The notes: generated by a model not told the origin, from the sequence alone. Shown: positions 8,351-14,732, numbered from the stretch's first letter. The stretch is DNA of 33,781 bases from CAZKFA01 sp964551925 (GCA_964551925.1 CAZKFA010000020.1:1-33781), one strand, 5' to 3'. Numbers and translations are program-made.

Positions 8351-8358
8351 ATAATGGG

Positions 8359-8364
8359 TATAAC
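8359..8364 (+). promoter_or_regulatory. -10 element of the secreted protein gene at 8371
   Basis: TATAAC ends 6 bases before the ATG at 8371, with no Shine-Dalgarno between them. This is a leaderless arrangement like that of several other genes here. It implies the gene can be transcribed apart from fliR. Confidence 0.4.
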
Positions 8365-8370
8365 TTAAGT

Positions 8371-9240
8371 ATGCAGAAATTTACTGCTTGTTTTTTCGCG
8401 TCTATTATACTGTTCACACAGTTAACTGTGGCCCGAGCATCAGAGATTTACGATCCAAATTTAATGGTGATTTTGTTTGTTGGAGTATCAGCTAACGAAT
8501 TAGCGGAACACGAGAAAAAACTTCTACGCGGCAAAAAAGTTATTGAAATAGAAAAAACTGATAACTGGGAAAAAAGTATCATTAACACCAGCGCACAAGA
8601 AGTTGTAGTTAGACAAAATACTGGCTTCGTTGGTTTATACACACCAAACGGTTCTCTAGTAAAGGGTTTGGATTTAATTGGTGCTCCTAATCCATATCTA
8701 GCTAATCAACCAATCCCAACACCAGTACAAAGCATGGTCTATCAAGATGTAGATAAACAAGGATACACAACTGGTGGACGTATTGATCCATATCAACCTC
8801 TAGTAATTTACGAACCAAAAAATAACGCCAGGCTATCAGCAGGCTGGGGTTACAACTCACAACTAGATCAACCAAAAACTTACAAACGTAGTGCTATTGT
8901 GGATTTCCTCAATTTCGCTCCGATTGACGCAGTTACTCCGTTTAATTATCCTGGAACTTTTGATCAGGTTAGTATTCCAGCAGCATATGGACTTGGTGTT
9001 TTACCACATATTGGTGGTCTCTTTGCTGCACGTAGAAGAGCAAAAGCAGAACAACAAAACTTTGAATATTATCAACGCCAAGGAGCACCAGATTACTTAG
9101 AAGAACCGGTGCAATATTATCGCTACAATCAATTCCAAAGCAAAGAACCAACTAATCCAATTACAAATGATCCAAACTTTATGCGCTTACAGCAAATGCC
9201 ACAATCATTCAATCGTAGCTTCCCTTATTATGGACAATAG
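8371..9240 (+). CDS. Secreted protein of unknown function
   Basis: I do not recognise the family. A classic signal peptide is seen (MQKFTACFFASIILFTQLTVARA, cleavage near ARA-SE). The mature protein of about 265 residues has a small alpha/beta-looking N-terminal part (about 28-100, with MVILFVGVSANELAEHEKKLL). A long region rich in Pro, Tyr, Asn and Gln follows. An ARRRAK patch lies near residue 222, and the last 60 residues are rich in Tyr/Gln/Asn. It could be an envelope or surface protein. It lies 20 bases after fliR and is the last gene of the plus-strand block, so a flagellum-related role is possible but unsupported by any motif. Confidence 0.8.
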   Translation: MQKFTACFFASIILFTQLTVARASEIYDPNLMVILFVGVSANELAEHEKKLLRGKKVIEIEKTDNWEKSIINTSAQEVVVRQNTGFVGLYTPNGSLVKGLDLIGAPNPYLANQPIPTPVQSMVYQDVDKQGYTTGGRIDPYQPLVIYEPKNNARLSAGWGYNSQLDQPKTYKRSAIVDFLNFAPIDAVTPFNYPGTFDQVSIPAAYGLGVLPHIGGLFAARRRAKAEQQNFEYYQRQGAPDYLEEPVQYYRYNQFQSKEPTNPITNDPNFMRLQQMPQSFNRSFPYYGQ

Positions 9241-9249
9241 ACTTGTCAC

Positions 9250-9276
9250 TGGTCATGACTAAGATATTACTGACCA
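9250..9276. terminator. Weak inverted repeat between convergent genes
   Basis: TGGTCA (9250-9255) and TGACCA (9271-9276) form a 6-base stem across the junction of two convergent genes. There is no T-run, and part of it lies inside the minus-strand stop region. It may help termination on both strands, but the support is weak. Confidence 0.25.
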
Positions 9277-10097
9277 TAAAGATATGGATTTACAGGAGCC
9301 TGTTGATAGCTTCCTGGTGCTGCATAAGGATTCGGAGCAGAATAAGGTTCTTGTCCTTGCGGTGCTGCGTAAGGATTTGGAGCAGCATAAGGTGCTTGTC
9401 CCTGTGGTGCTGCGTAAGGATTTGGGTATTGTGATTGGAAACCACCTCCACCAAATTCTTGGACAGGAGCAGCAGAGTTATAAGCTTGTATTGGTTGATC
9501 AAGAGTAAAAGGAATCATTGTCCCTGACTGGATTACAAAGTCCTCACCTTTTTTGACGCCAGCAGCAAGTAATCCAATACCGCCACCAATACCAGTACCA
9601 ATTGCTGTTGCTTTACCTTTTTTACCACCACTAATAGCACCACCAACTAAGCCAGAAAGCGCTCCAGCACCAGCTCCGACAGCAGTATTCTTAAGTATAT
9701 GTGCTGCTCTTGAGCTATCAGCACTTAACTCAAAACTAGATCTATTGACGGTTGCTGATAATGGAATACGTTTGCCATCAGGCGTGATTAAAGTTGTCAA
9801 ACGTAAATCCATAGAACCAGATTTACCAGCTCTACCAGCAGGTTCTACAGAAATAACCTGCCCTTGAACTTGAGAACCCGGTCCTGCTATTACTGTGGAA
9901 CCTGCGTATATTGGACTGTTAAGGTTTGCAGTAAAAGTTTCTCCTACTCGTGTGAACTCTGAACTCAAAGCCTGACTCATTGTTACCGTTACTGGTGTAC
10001 CAGCTGGTACAAAACTAACTTGCCCTTGATACTGAGCTTGAGCTAAATGTGTCGTTGCTAAAAAAAATAGAATTAAGACCGCAGACTGGATTTTCAT
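9267..10097 (-). CDS. Secreted glycine-zipper protein with C-terminal NPYAAPQGQ repeats
   Basis: Function unknown. The protein has a signal peptide (cleavage after AQA, residue about 21). A beta-rich domain (about 25-130, beginning with VPAGTPVTVTMSQALSS) follows, of a kind seen in bacterial envelope proteins that start 'PAGTPVxVxLxxxLSS'. Next is a glycine-zipper helix region (about 137-180, GAGAGALSGLVGGAISGG and GTGIGGGIG) that could insert into or lie along a membrane. The tail has 15-residue repeats of the NPYAAPQGQxPYxAP type. An AAGGAG Shine-Dalgarno (10111-10106) lies 8 bases before the ATG. A TATAAT -10 (10121-10116) and CTTAACCG-type repeats sit immediately upstream. Unlike most genes in the window it therefore has a proper leader and a probable activator site. 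Confidence 0.82.
   Translation of the reverse strand: MKIQSAVLILFFLATTHLAQAQYQGQVSFVPAGTPVTVTMSQALSSEFTRVGETFTANLNSPIYAGSTVIAGPGSQVQGQVISVEPAGRAGKSGSMDLRLTTLITPDGKRIPLSATVNRSSFELSADSSRAAHILKNTAVGAGAGALSGLVGGAISGGKKGKATAIGTGIGGGIGLLAAGVKKGEDFVIQSGTMIPFTLDQPIQAYNSAAPVQEFGGGGFQSQYPNPYAAPQGQAPYAAPNPYAAPQGQEPYSAPNPYAAPGSYQQAPVNPYLYGQ
9316..9426 (-). repeat. 45-bp tandem repeat, about 2.5 copies, coding
   Basis: Units at 9316-9360 and 9361-9405 and a partial unit at 9406-9426 differ by only a few bases. They encode the 15-residue NPYAAPQGQxPYxAP repeats at the C-terminus of the glycine-zipper protein. The unit length is a multiple of three, so copy number can change without frameshift. Confidence 0.92.
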
Positions 10098-10115
10098 AAT
10101 TTGTTCTCCTTGTAT

Positions 10116-10151
10116 ATTATAGTAATCATTTTAGATTAAGGTTCGGTTAAG
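10116..10151 (-). promoter_or_regulatory. Pho-box-like promoter, site B
   Basis: On the minus strand: CTTAACCG (10151-10144), spacer AAC, CTTAATCT (10140-10133), spacer AAA, ATGATTAC (10129-10122), then a perfect -10 TATAAT (10121-10116). Two good 8-base units at an 11-base period, with a third degenerate unit touching the -10, is the layout expected of a PhoB-family activated promoter in which operator units replace the -35. It drives the secreted glycine-zipper gene. Confidence 0.5.
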
Positions 10152-10164
10152 ATGCCCATAATAA

Positions 10165-10290
10165 TAGACTTGTTGCAAAATCGTTCAGAGTAAGGCTTGC
10201 GAGTCCCGAAGAAGTTGAGTTGACTACCCGTCAATGATACTTCTGAGGGGCGAGCGTAACGCAGCTATGAGCGATTTCGCAACAAGTCTA
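10165..10290. repeat. Dispersed foldback element, copy 1 (126 bp)
   Basis: The ends are a perfect 12-base inverted repeat (tagacttgttgc at 10165 and its complement ending at 10290), extended by a near-match. Inside, AAGAAGT pairs with ACTTCT, and TTGAC pairs with GTCAA around a five- to six-base loop, so the whole element can fold into one long hairpin. The core from AAGGCTTGCGAG to GCGAGCGTAACGCAG is nearly identical to that of the copy at 14611-14732. No open reading frame of note is present. It lies between two minus-strand genes, outside the promoter of the downstream one. Confidence 0.85.
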
Positions 10291-10293
10291 ACT

Positions 10294-10635
10294 CTATTGT
10301 AAGCTAAGTTTCGATTCTATGCTGGTAACTGCTTTATTAAGGTCTGGCAAGGAAATTGCCTCTTGATGGCCAGCGATCACAAGCAAATAGCTCCTATCTT
10401 TCATACGATTGATATACAGTACACCCTTCTCTATCAATAGAAACAATTGTATTTCTTCGTTAATATTCCTATGATCCCTAATAAAATCCTGACTTACTTT
10501 AAGTAGGTTATCCAAGGAATAATCGGTCTTATCTAGATTGCTGCTCAGATAATTTAGATTTTCGTCTAACCAAATATAGGCATCGATACCATTAGTCGTA
10601 AATAGCTCTTCAAGATTTACTTTCAATGTGCTCAA
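10294..10635 (-). CDS. Small protein, possibly Roadblock/LC7-like fold
   Basis: A 113-residue protein that I cannot name. Its layout is a helix, a YIWLDENLNYLSS strand, a helix, then EEIQLFLLIEKGVLYINRMKDRSYLLVIAG and a final helix. This recalls Roadblock/LC7 proteins, where a paired strand 'gyllirrl..dsyllvl' is typical and which partner with small GTPases. The assignment is from pattern only. The ATG at 10635 overlaps the upstream gene by 26 bases, which suggests translational coupling. Its stop lies 3 bases before the end of the foldback element. Confidence 0.65.
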   Translation of the reverse strand: MSTLKVNLEELFTTNGIDAYIWLDENLNYLSSNLDKTDYSLDNLLKVSQDFIRDHRNINEEIQLFLLIEKGVLYINRMKDRSYLLVIAGHQEAISLPDLNKAVTSIESKLSLQ

Positions 10636-11053
10636 CCTCCATGTCTTCTATATCAAGCCAGGCCTCCCCCAACTCAACAGCAAAGACCTTAACGGCTAAT
10701 TCAACCTTATCGCCATGTTCAAGATTAATACTAGTTTCTTTGAATATCTTTAGAGGCACTGACATCTTAAGTTCAACTAGTGGAATATCAATCTGATCAG
10801 GACGGCTCAAAACAATACCAATGTTCTCTTTTGAACTGCGCATTGCTTTTTCATAATCCAAAGGCAAAGTAGTAAAAGCATAAAAAGTACCGCTAATTGT
10901 CAGTTTTTTGCCGAGATATTCTTTGGGATTAGCAACCAAATCAGCCAGAGCAGTCGCCTGAGCTTTACACTTACTGCCAATAGCAAAGGCACTCGTTGAA
11001 CTAAAAAAGCCCACTATTACGACTGCTAATAAAACCTGGATTCTGTTTGGCAC
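10610..11053 (-). CDS. Exported small protein of unknown function
   Basis: A 147-residue protein with a signal peptide (hydrophobic about 7-24, cleavage after AFA). The mature part begins with Ala-rich helix KCKAQATALADLVANP. The beta-rich stretch YLGKKLTISGTFYAFTTL ends with GEAWLDIEDMEV, a pattern that fits a small OB-type beta barrel in the periplasm, but this is inference. The start is GTG at 11053-11051. A TATAAT hexamer (11067-11062) ends 8 bases upstream without a Shine-Dalgarno, so the message is probably leaderless. It overlaps the next gene by 26 bases. Confidence 0.72.
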   Translation of the reverse strand: MPNRIQVLLAVVIVGFFSSTSAFAIGSKCKAQATALADLVANPKEYLGKKLTISGTFYAFTTLPLDYEKAMRSSKENIGIVLSRPDQIDIPLVELKMSVPLKIFKETSINLEHGDKVELAVKVFAVELGEAWLDIEDMEVEHIESKS

Positions 11054-11113
11054 TGTTACTCATTATATAGGATATGGCAAAATCTGTGATAAAATCTTAC
11101 TCAATCGACCTAA

Positions 11114-11593
11114 ATGCTCAACTCAACAGATAATTCCTTTGCTACCATTCAAATTGCTAATACGATATTGAGCAAGGGTACTGGGCGCAGAAGTCGTAAT
11201 CAATCTAAAACAGAAATTAAACACAAAACTAAACCAGTTAAATTATTACCAGCTTTGTTAATTTTTGTGGTGATACTAAGTGCTTATGCTTTAATTTTTG
11301 CCTTTAGTCCTTTTAATGGTAACGTCAAACCAACTAAAAAGGAAGCTCTCGAAACGATTAGCAATAGCAATAAACTAATTATCACTAGTGGGCAATTTAT
11401 CTCAGAAGCTGAAGCCAAACTCTACAAAGCAGAGTTAAAAAGCAGACTTGGCATTCCTCTCAAAATTCTCAAAGCTGGTGACGCTTACACCATACAAGTT
11501 GGTCCAAGCTATAGCAGTCATGAAGATGCGCTGATAGTTTTCGATGAATTATCGCGCTACTCTGTTGCCAATCTGTCACTGCGAATGGAATAA
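11114..11593 (+). CDS. SPOR-domain membrane protein
   Basis: A 159-residue single-pass protein. It has a basic cytoplasmic N-terminus (RRSRNQSKTEIKHK), one membrane helix (about 45-67) and an outside domain. The C-terminal 75 residues show the SPOR pattern: a first strand IITSGQF, helix SEAEAKLYKAELKSRL, and the strand YTIQVGPSYSSHEDALIVFDELSR. SPOR domains bind glycan strands stripped of stem peptides at division sites, so a septal location is likely. A GATAAAAT-type -10 lies about 20 bases upstream. sdhC follows after 23 bases but has its own -10. Confidence 0.8.
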   Translation: MLNSTDNSFATIQIANTILSKGTGRRSRNQSKTEIKHKTKPVKLLPALLIFVVILSAYALIFAFSPFNGNVKPTKKEALETISNSNKLIITSGQFISEAEAKLYKAELKSRLGIPLKILKAGDAYTIQVGPSYSSHEDALIVFDELSRYSVANLSLRME

Positions 11594-11600
11594 AATGCAG

Positions 11601-11606
11601 TATAAT
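11601..11606 (+). promoter_or_regulatory. -10 element of sdhC
   Basis: TATAAT ends 10 bases before the sdhC ATG, and no Shine-Dalgarno lies between. The implied leader is about 3 bases. No convincing -35 was found. Confidence 0.4.
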
Positions 11607-11616
11607 CAAAAAGTCC

Positions 11617-12270
11617 ATGTTCAAAAACCTACAAGATAATTTTTACCTGCGTCGCTTGCATTCATTAAGTGGGATGCTGCCGATAGGCTTGTTTGTTGTT
11701 TTTCATCTTTTTGCTAACAGCACAGCAATAGTTAGTGAAGAGAACTACAATACTCTAATTGACTTTCTTAGATCACTTCCTTTCGTTGAATATATCGAGT
11801 GGGTTGTACTTTATATACCAATTTTATTCCATGCGCTTTATGGGATTCTGATTTATACAACTGCCAAACCTAATCACTGGCAGTATTCTCATCTTGAAAA
11901 CTGGCGCTATATTATGCAACGTGTTACAGGTATGGTTGCTATGGTCTATATTTATTATCACATTATGCAATTCAAAACCGTTGAGGATTTGGATTACAAC
12001 TATGTTGCACAAGCATTATCATCAACTCAGGCTATCTCTTGGTTACCAAGTATTCCTTATATTAATCCATTTAGTGTTTATTGGTTTTATGTAATTGGCT
12101 TGCTTAGCGTGAATTATCACTTTGCTAATGGCATTTGGGGCTTCTGTATTACCTGGGGTATCACCACTGGACGCCGCTCTCAGAAGGTTGTTGCTTGGCT
12201 CTCAGTATTAGTCTTCGTCGTACTTATGACTATTAGCATGATGACAATTAATCATCTTGCTTTGCAGTAG
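11617..12270 (+). CDS. sdhC: Succinate dehydrogenase cytochrome b558 subunit (B. subtilis-type SdhC)
   Basis: This is the membrane anchor that binds heme and passes electrons from the SdhA/SdhB succinate dehydrogenase to quinone. Five membrane helices are visible in 217 residues. Candidate heme-ligand histidines lie in RRLHSLSG, VFHLFAN, LFHALYG, YYHIMQF and NYHFANGIWGF, the arrangement of the B-type (di-heme, single anchor) family shared by Bacillus, epsilonproteobacteria and others. The usual neighbours sdhA and sdhB are absent: a hairpin and a foldback element follow, then a convergent gene. This suggests aerobic or fumarate respiration, with catalytic subunits encoded elsewhere. Confidence 0.9.
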   Translation: MFKNLQDNFYLRRLHSLSGMLPIGLFVVFHLFANSTAIVSEENYNTLIDFLRSLPFVEYIEWVVLYIPILFHALYGILIYTTAKPNHWQYSHLENWRYIMQRVTGMVAMVYIYYHIMQFKTVEDLDYNYVAQALSSTQAISWLPSIPYINPFSVYWFYVIGLLSVNYHFANGIWGFCITWGITTGRRSQKVVAWLSVLVFVVLMTISMMTINHLALQ

Positions 12271-12297
12271 CAATTACTATACGGCGTATAGTAATTG
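12271..12297 (+). terminator. Perfect 12-bp stem-loop right after sdhC
   Basis: CAATTACTATAC, loop GGC, GTATAGTAATTG, beginning at the base after the stop codon. The stem is AT-rich and no T-run follows, so it is not a typical intrinsic terminator, but it may stabilise or end the sdhC message. The TTACTATA arm and a nearby GTCATTGCTGT recur at 17831-17859. Confidence 0.5.
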
Positions 12298-12317
12298 TAC
12301 GATTCGTCATTGCTGTG

Positions 12318-12551
12318 TAGGTTACGTAATTCGTTGATATCTGAAATTTGCCAACTGTAAGCCTAATGTTATCAAGCAAGCAAAGTCCCGAAGCATGTCG
12401 GATTTGTATACCTTATAAAACAATTCCTCCTGCAAAATTGCAGGAGGAATTACAACAAAAATATCACAATGGCAGCGCCCCGAATGCGTAGGGAGCTTTG
12501 CGAGCAGATAACCATTAGAAATTTATTTTTGTCAACGAATTACGTAACCTA
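12318..12551. repeat. Large foldback element with 20-bp perfect terminal inverted repeats (234 bp)
   Basis: The 20-base ends (12318-12337, TAGGTTACGTAATTCGTTGA, and its exact complement at 12532-12551) enclose a second imperfect arm pair: about 12370-12400, containing AAGTCCCGAAGCATGTCGG, pairs with about 12479-12512. At the centre is a perfect 14-base hairpin (12422-12435 with 12438-12451). The string AGTCCCGAAG is shared with the core of the 10165-10290 element. There is no coding potential. It lies between the convergent sdhC and SDR genes. It could be a MITE-like or structured intergenic element. Confidence 0.8.
12422..12451. other. Perfect hairpin carrying CCTCCT and AGGAGG
   Basis: AATTCCTCCTGCAA is followed after two bases by its exact complement TTGCAGGAGGAATT, so either strand gives a strong hairpin. 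One arm equals the anti-Shine-Dalgarno core and the other the Shine-Dalgarno core. It is the apical part of the 12318-12551 foldback element. A terminator role is possible, although no T-run follows on either strand. Confidence 0.7.
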
Positions 12552-12564
12552 TATAACCGCTAAC

Positions 12565-13308
12565 TCAAATACTAGCTATATAACCACCATCAACAGCAAG
12601 GCTCTGACCTGTTATATAACTAGCACTAGGACTAGCAAAGAATAGAACAGCTGCCGCAATCTCTTCCGGCTTAGCAAAACGTCGCATTGGTATCTTAGTA
12701 AGTAATTTATCTTCGATAACACTATCATTGACAGCGTTTAGAGTAGCTCTTGCAGTTATTACTTCTTGTAATCTTTCAGTCTCCGTGTAACCAGGTAACA
12801 CACTATTAACTGTAATTTGTTTAGCAGCTAGTTCATTAGCCAATGTCTTAGACCAACTTAATATAGCGGCACGCACCGCATTAGAACTAGCCAGATTATC
12901 AGAAGGAACTTTAGCTGAGACTGAGACTATATTTATAATTCTGCCGTAATCTTCCATATGCGGCACAAAGGCTTGCGCCAATAGTGAACTAGCAAGAAGA
13001 TGTTGAGTAAAAGCTCCCAAATAATCATTAACAGTGGCTTCCATGGCAGTACAAGGTTTAGGTCCACCAGAATTATTGACAATAATATTCGGATAAATAT
13101 TTTGTTCTTTAAAAGTTTGGATTAAGTTCTTAACTGAATTAAGATCAGCAAAATCAACAGTAAAGTATTTATCAAAATTAGCTTTAAGCTTAGCTTCATT
13201 ACGAGCAACAGCTATAACAGTAGCACCCTGCTCAATAAATAATTTGGCTACTGCCAAGCCCATACCTTGAGAAGCGCCGCAAATAAGAGCTATCTTACCA
13301 GTAAGAAT
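12565..13308 (-). CDS. SDR-family NAD(P)-dependent oxidoreductase (3-oxoacyl reductase-like)
   Basis: A classical short-chain dehydrogenase/reductase. The Rossmann motif GASQGMG is preceded in frame by TGKIALIC. NNSGGPKP stands for the usual NNAG. A catalytic Ser lies in INIVSVSAK, and the C-terminal ITGQSLAVDGGY is typical. The usual YxxxK appears altered: SSNAVRAAIL stands where a Tyr would be expected, so the proton-relay Tyr is apparently replaced by Asn and the Lys by Arg/Ala, which casts doubt on standard catalysis. The first ATG (13263) cuts the Rossmann loop, so the true start must be upstream. The only in-frame candidates before the stop at 13317 are ATC (13311), ATT (13308) or TTA, behind GGAGG at 13323-13319. 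Substrate unknown. Confidence 0.85.
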   Translation of the reverse strand: MLTGKIALICGASQGMGLAVAKLFIEQGATVIAVARNEAKLKANFDKYFTVDFADLNSVKNLIQTFKEQNIYPNIIVNNSGGPKPCTAMEATVNDYLGAFTQHLLASSLLAQAFVPHMEDYGRIINIVSVSAKVPSDNLASSNAVRAAILSWSKTLANELAAKQITVNSVLPGYTETERLQEVITARATLNAVNDSVIEDKLLTKIPMRRFAKPEEIAAAVLFFASPSASYITGQSLAVDGGYIASI

Positions 13309-13310
13309 GA

Positions 13311-13634
13311 TTAATCAACCTCCATAGTCAAATACTTTTCTATCTCTGCAAATTTTTTATCACCAATGCCCTTAACTTTTGAGATCTCATCAATCGCCTT
13401 AAAACGCCCTTGCTGATTACGATAGTCGACAATACTTTGGGCTAACTTTGGACCAATACCTGGCAAATTATCAAATTCTGTCACCTTAGCAAGATTAATA
13501 TTCAAGTGATAAGATTTCGGACTTGGGTCTTTAACTTCTATACAATATTGACGATACTTATATGCCTTCGTGAAATAAATCCCTACAGCAAAAAATAAAC
13601 TAATACTTGCGATGGCGATTGCAAGTCGTTTCAT
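13311..13634 (-). CDS. comEA: ComEA-like helix-hairpin-helix DNA-binding protein
   Basis: A 107-residue protein with an N-terminal membrane anchor (about 5-24) and a C-terminal pair of helix-hairpin-helix motifs: FDNLPGIGPKLAQSIVDYR and ISKVKGIGDKKFAEIEKYL. This is the ComEA arrangement. ComEA binds incoming double-stranded DNA in the periplasm during natural transformation. No comEC is next to it, so the transformation role is inferred from family. Its ATG overlaps the preceding gene's TGA by four bases, and the SDR begins at its stop, so all three are probably one transcript. The GGAGG used by the SDR lies in its last codons. Confidence 0.82.
   Translation of the reverse strand: MKRLAIAIASISLFFAVGIYFTKAYKYRQYCIEVKDPSPKSYHLNINLAKVTEFDNLPGIGPKLAQSIVDYRNQQGRFKAIDEISKVKGIGDKKFAEIEKYLTMEVD
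13319..13323 (-). promoter_or_regulatory. Shine-Dalgarno GGAGG that decides the SDR start
   Basis: GGAGG on the minus strand lies 7 bases before an in-frame ATC (13311) and 10 bases before an in-frame ATT (13308). Both precede the Rossmann motif of the SDR. It is one of the strongest Shine-Dalgarno matches in the window. Confidence 0.6.
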
Positions 13635-14593
13635 CTCTTAAGTGTCACCCTATTACCAGTCTCTATCATGCTCTCAGATTGTTCAAGAAACCTTACCACT
13701 TGAGTGCCATTCATACCATCACTTGTTGGTGTTTGTTTATGCTCAATACAATCAAGGAAATGAATACATTCTAAACGCAACGGCTCATCATTAGAGTAAA
13801 CAGGCTTCTCAACAGTGATTGAGCCGTCAGCATTTCTACTATAAATCTCTAATTTATTTTCTTTAAAAGTATCATTCAGTACTGCTGTCTTCTTGCTGCC
13901 ATTAACTGTGAGTAGAGCTTGCTTCTGCGGATCCATCCAACTATTATGAATATGTCCACCAATATTATTCGGGAATAATAAATCGATATGTACTACATCA
14001 ACAACCTCATCATTACCAGAAGCCCAACCACGGACACTAAGGATTTCTTCTGGCTCAGCAGAAAGTAAATAAGTCATCATTGATAAATCATGCGGAGCTA
14101 AATCCCACATAACGTTAGAATCCCGTCTCTGATTACGATTGAAGTTGCGGCGATCGGAATTAATATAATTAATCTGCCCCAACTCACCAGATTGAATAAG
14201 TTTTTTGAGTTTATTGACGGCAGGGTGATAAAGCAATAAATGCCCCACCATAAGAGTCAAATTCTGCGATTCTGCTAGGCGCTGTAACTCAACAGCCTCA
14301 GCAAATCTCTTGGCGAGTGGTTTCTCTACATAGACATGCTTACCAGCAAGCAAGGCAGCCTTGGCTAAATCATAATGAGTGCCAGATGGAGTCGCAATTA
14401 CAAAAGCCCCTATCTCTGGATTCTGCAATAGATTATTAAAATCATCAAAGCAAGCTACGCGAGGATGATTGCGCGTAACGTAATCAAGACTGTCTTTATT
14501 AAAATCACAGACCGCAGCCAAAGCACCAAGTTCGTAAAAATTACGAACTAAGTTCTTCCCCCAATGACCACATCCTACTACTGCTATTTTCAT
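13631..14593 (-). CDS. Gfo/Idh/MocA-family sugar dehydrogenase
   Basis: An NAD(P)-dependent oxidoreductase of 320 residues with an N-terminal Rossmann domain (VVGCGHWGKN, residues 5-14), the family motif EKPLA (about residue 94) and a C-terminal beta-sheet substrate domain. VGHLLLYHPAVNKLKKLI and MWDLAPHDLSMM recall the WlbA/UDP-GlcNAcA 3-dehydrogenase branch used in nucleotide-sugar synthesis for surface polysaccharides. The exact substrate cannot be told from sequence. The ATG lies one base after a TATAAT (14600-14595), an odd spacing. The stop overlaps comEA by ATGA. A foldback element lies just upstream. Confidence 0.88.
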   Translation of the reverse strand: MKIAVVGCGHWGKNLVRNFYELGALAAVCDFNKDSLDYVTRNHPRVACFDDFNNLLQNPEIGAFVIATPSGTHYDLAKAALLAGKHVYVEKPLAKRFAEAVELQRLAESQNLTLMVGHLLLYHPAVNKLKKLIQSGELGQINYINSDRRNFNRNQRRDSNVMWDLAPHDLSMMTYLLSAEPEEILSVRGWASGNDEVVDVVHIDLLFPNNIGGHIHNSWMDPQKQALLTVNGSKKTAVLNDTFKENKLEIYSRNADGSITVEKPVYSNDEPLRLECIHFLDCIEHKQTPTSDGMNGTQVVRFLEQSESMIETGNRVTLKR

Positions 14594-14610
14594 TATTATA
14601 TCTTCAAAAA

Positions 14611-14732
14611 GGACTTGTCATGAAAGTTCGAGAACAAGGCTTGCGAGCTTCGAAGAAGCTGAGTTGACTTGCCGTCAATGATGCTTCTGAGGAGCGAGCG
14701 TAACGCAGTTATCGGACTTTCAGGGCAAGTCC
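14611..14732. repeat. Dispersed foldback element, copy 2 (122 bp)
   Basis: The ends GGACTTGTCATGAAAGTTCG and CGGACTTTCAGGGCAAGTCC are imperfect inverted repeats of 20 bases. The core (about 14635-14710) is nearly identical to copy 1 at 10165-10290. Several differences between the copies come in pairs that keep the stem: AAGT/ACTT in copy 1 is AAGC/GCTT here, and the outer arms differ in sequence but remain self-complementary. It lies between two minus-strand genes, just outside the start region of the Gfo/Idh gene. Confidence 0.85.

Noticed and set aside
9316..9426. CRISPR array at the 45-base repeats
   Set aside because: The units are adjacent and coding, with no unique spacers and no cas genes in the window.
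9284..9508. Plus-strand frames opposite the NPYAAPQGQ repeats
   Set aside because: They arise from the repeat composition of the minus-strand gene and have no start signals.
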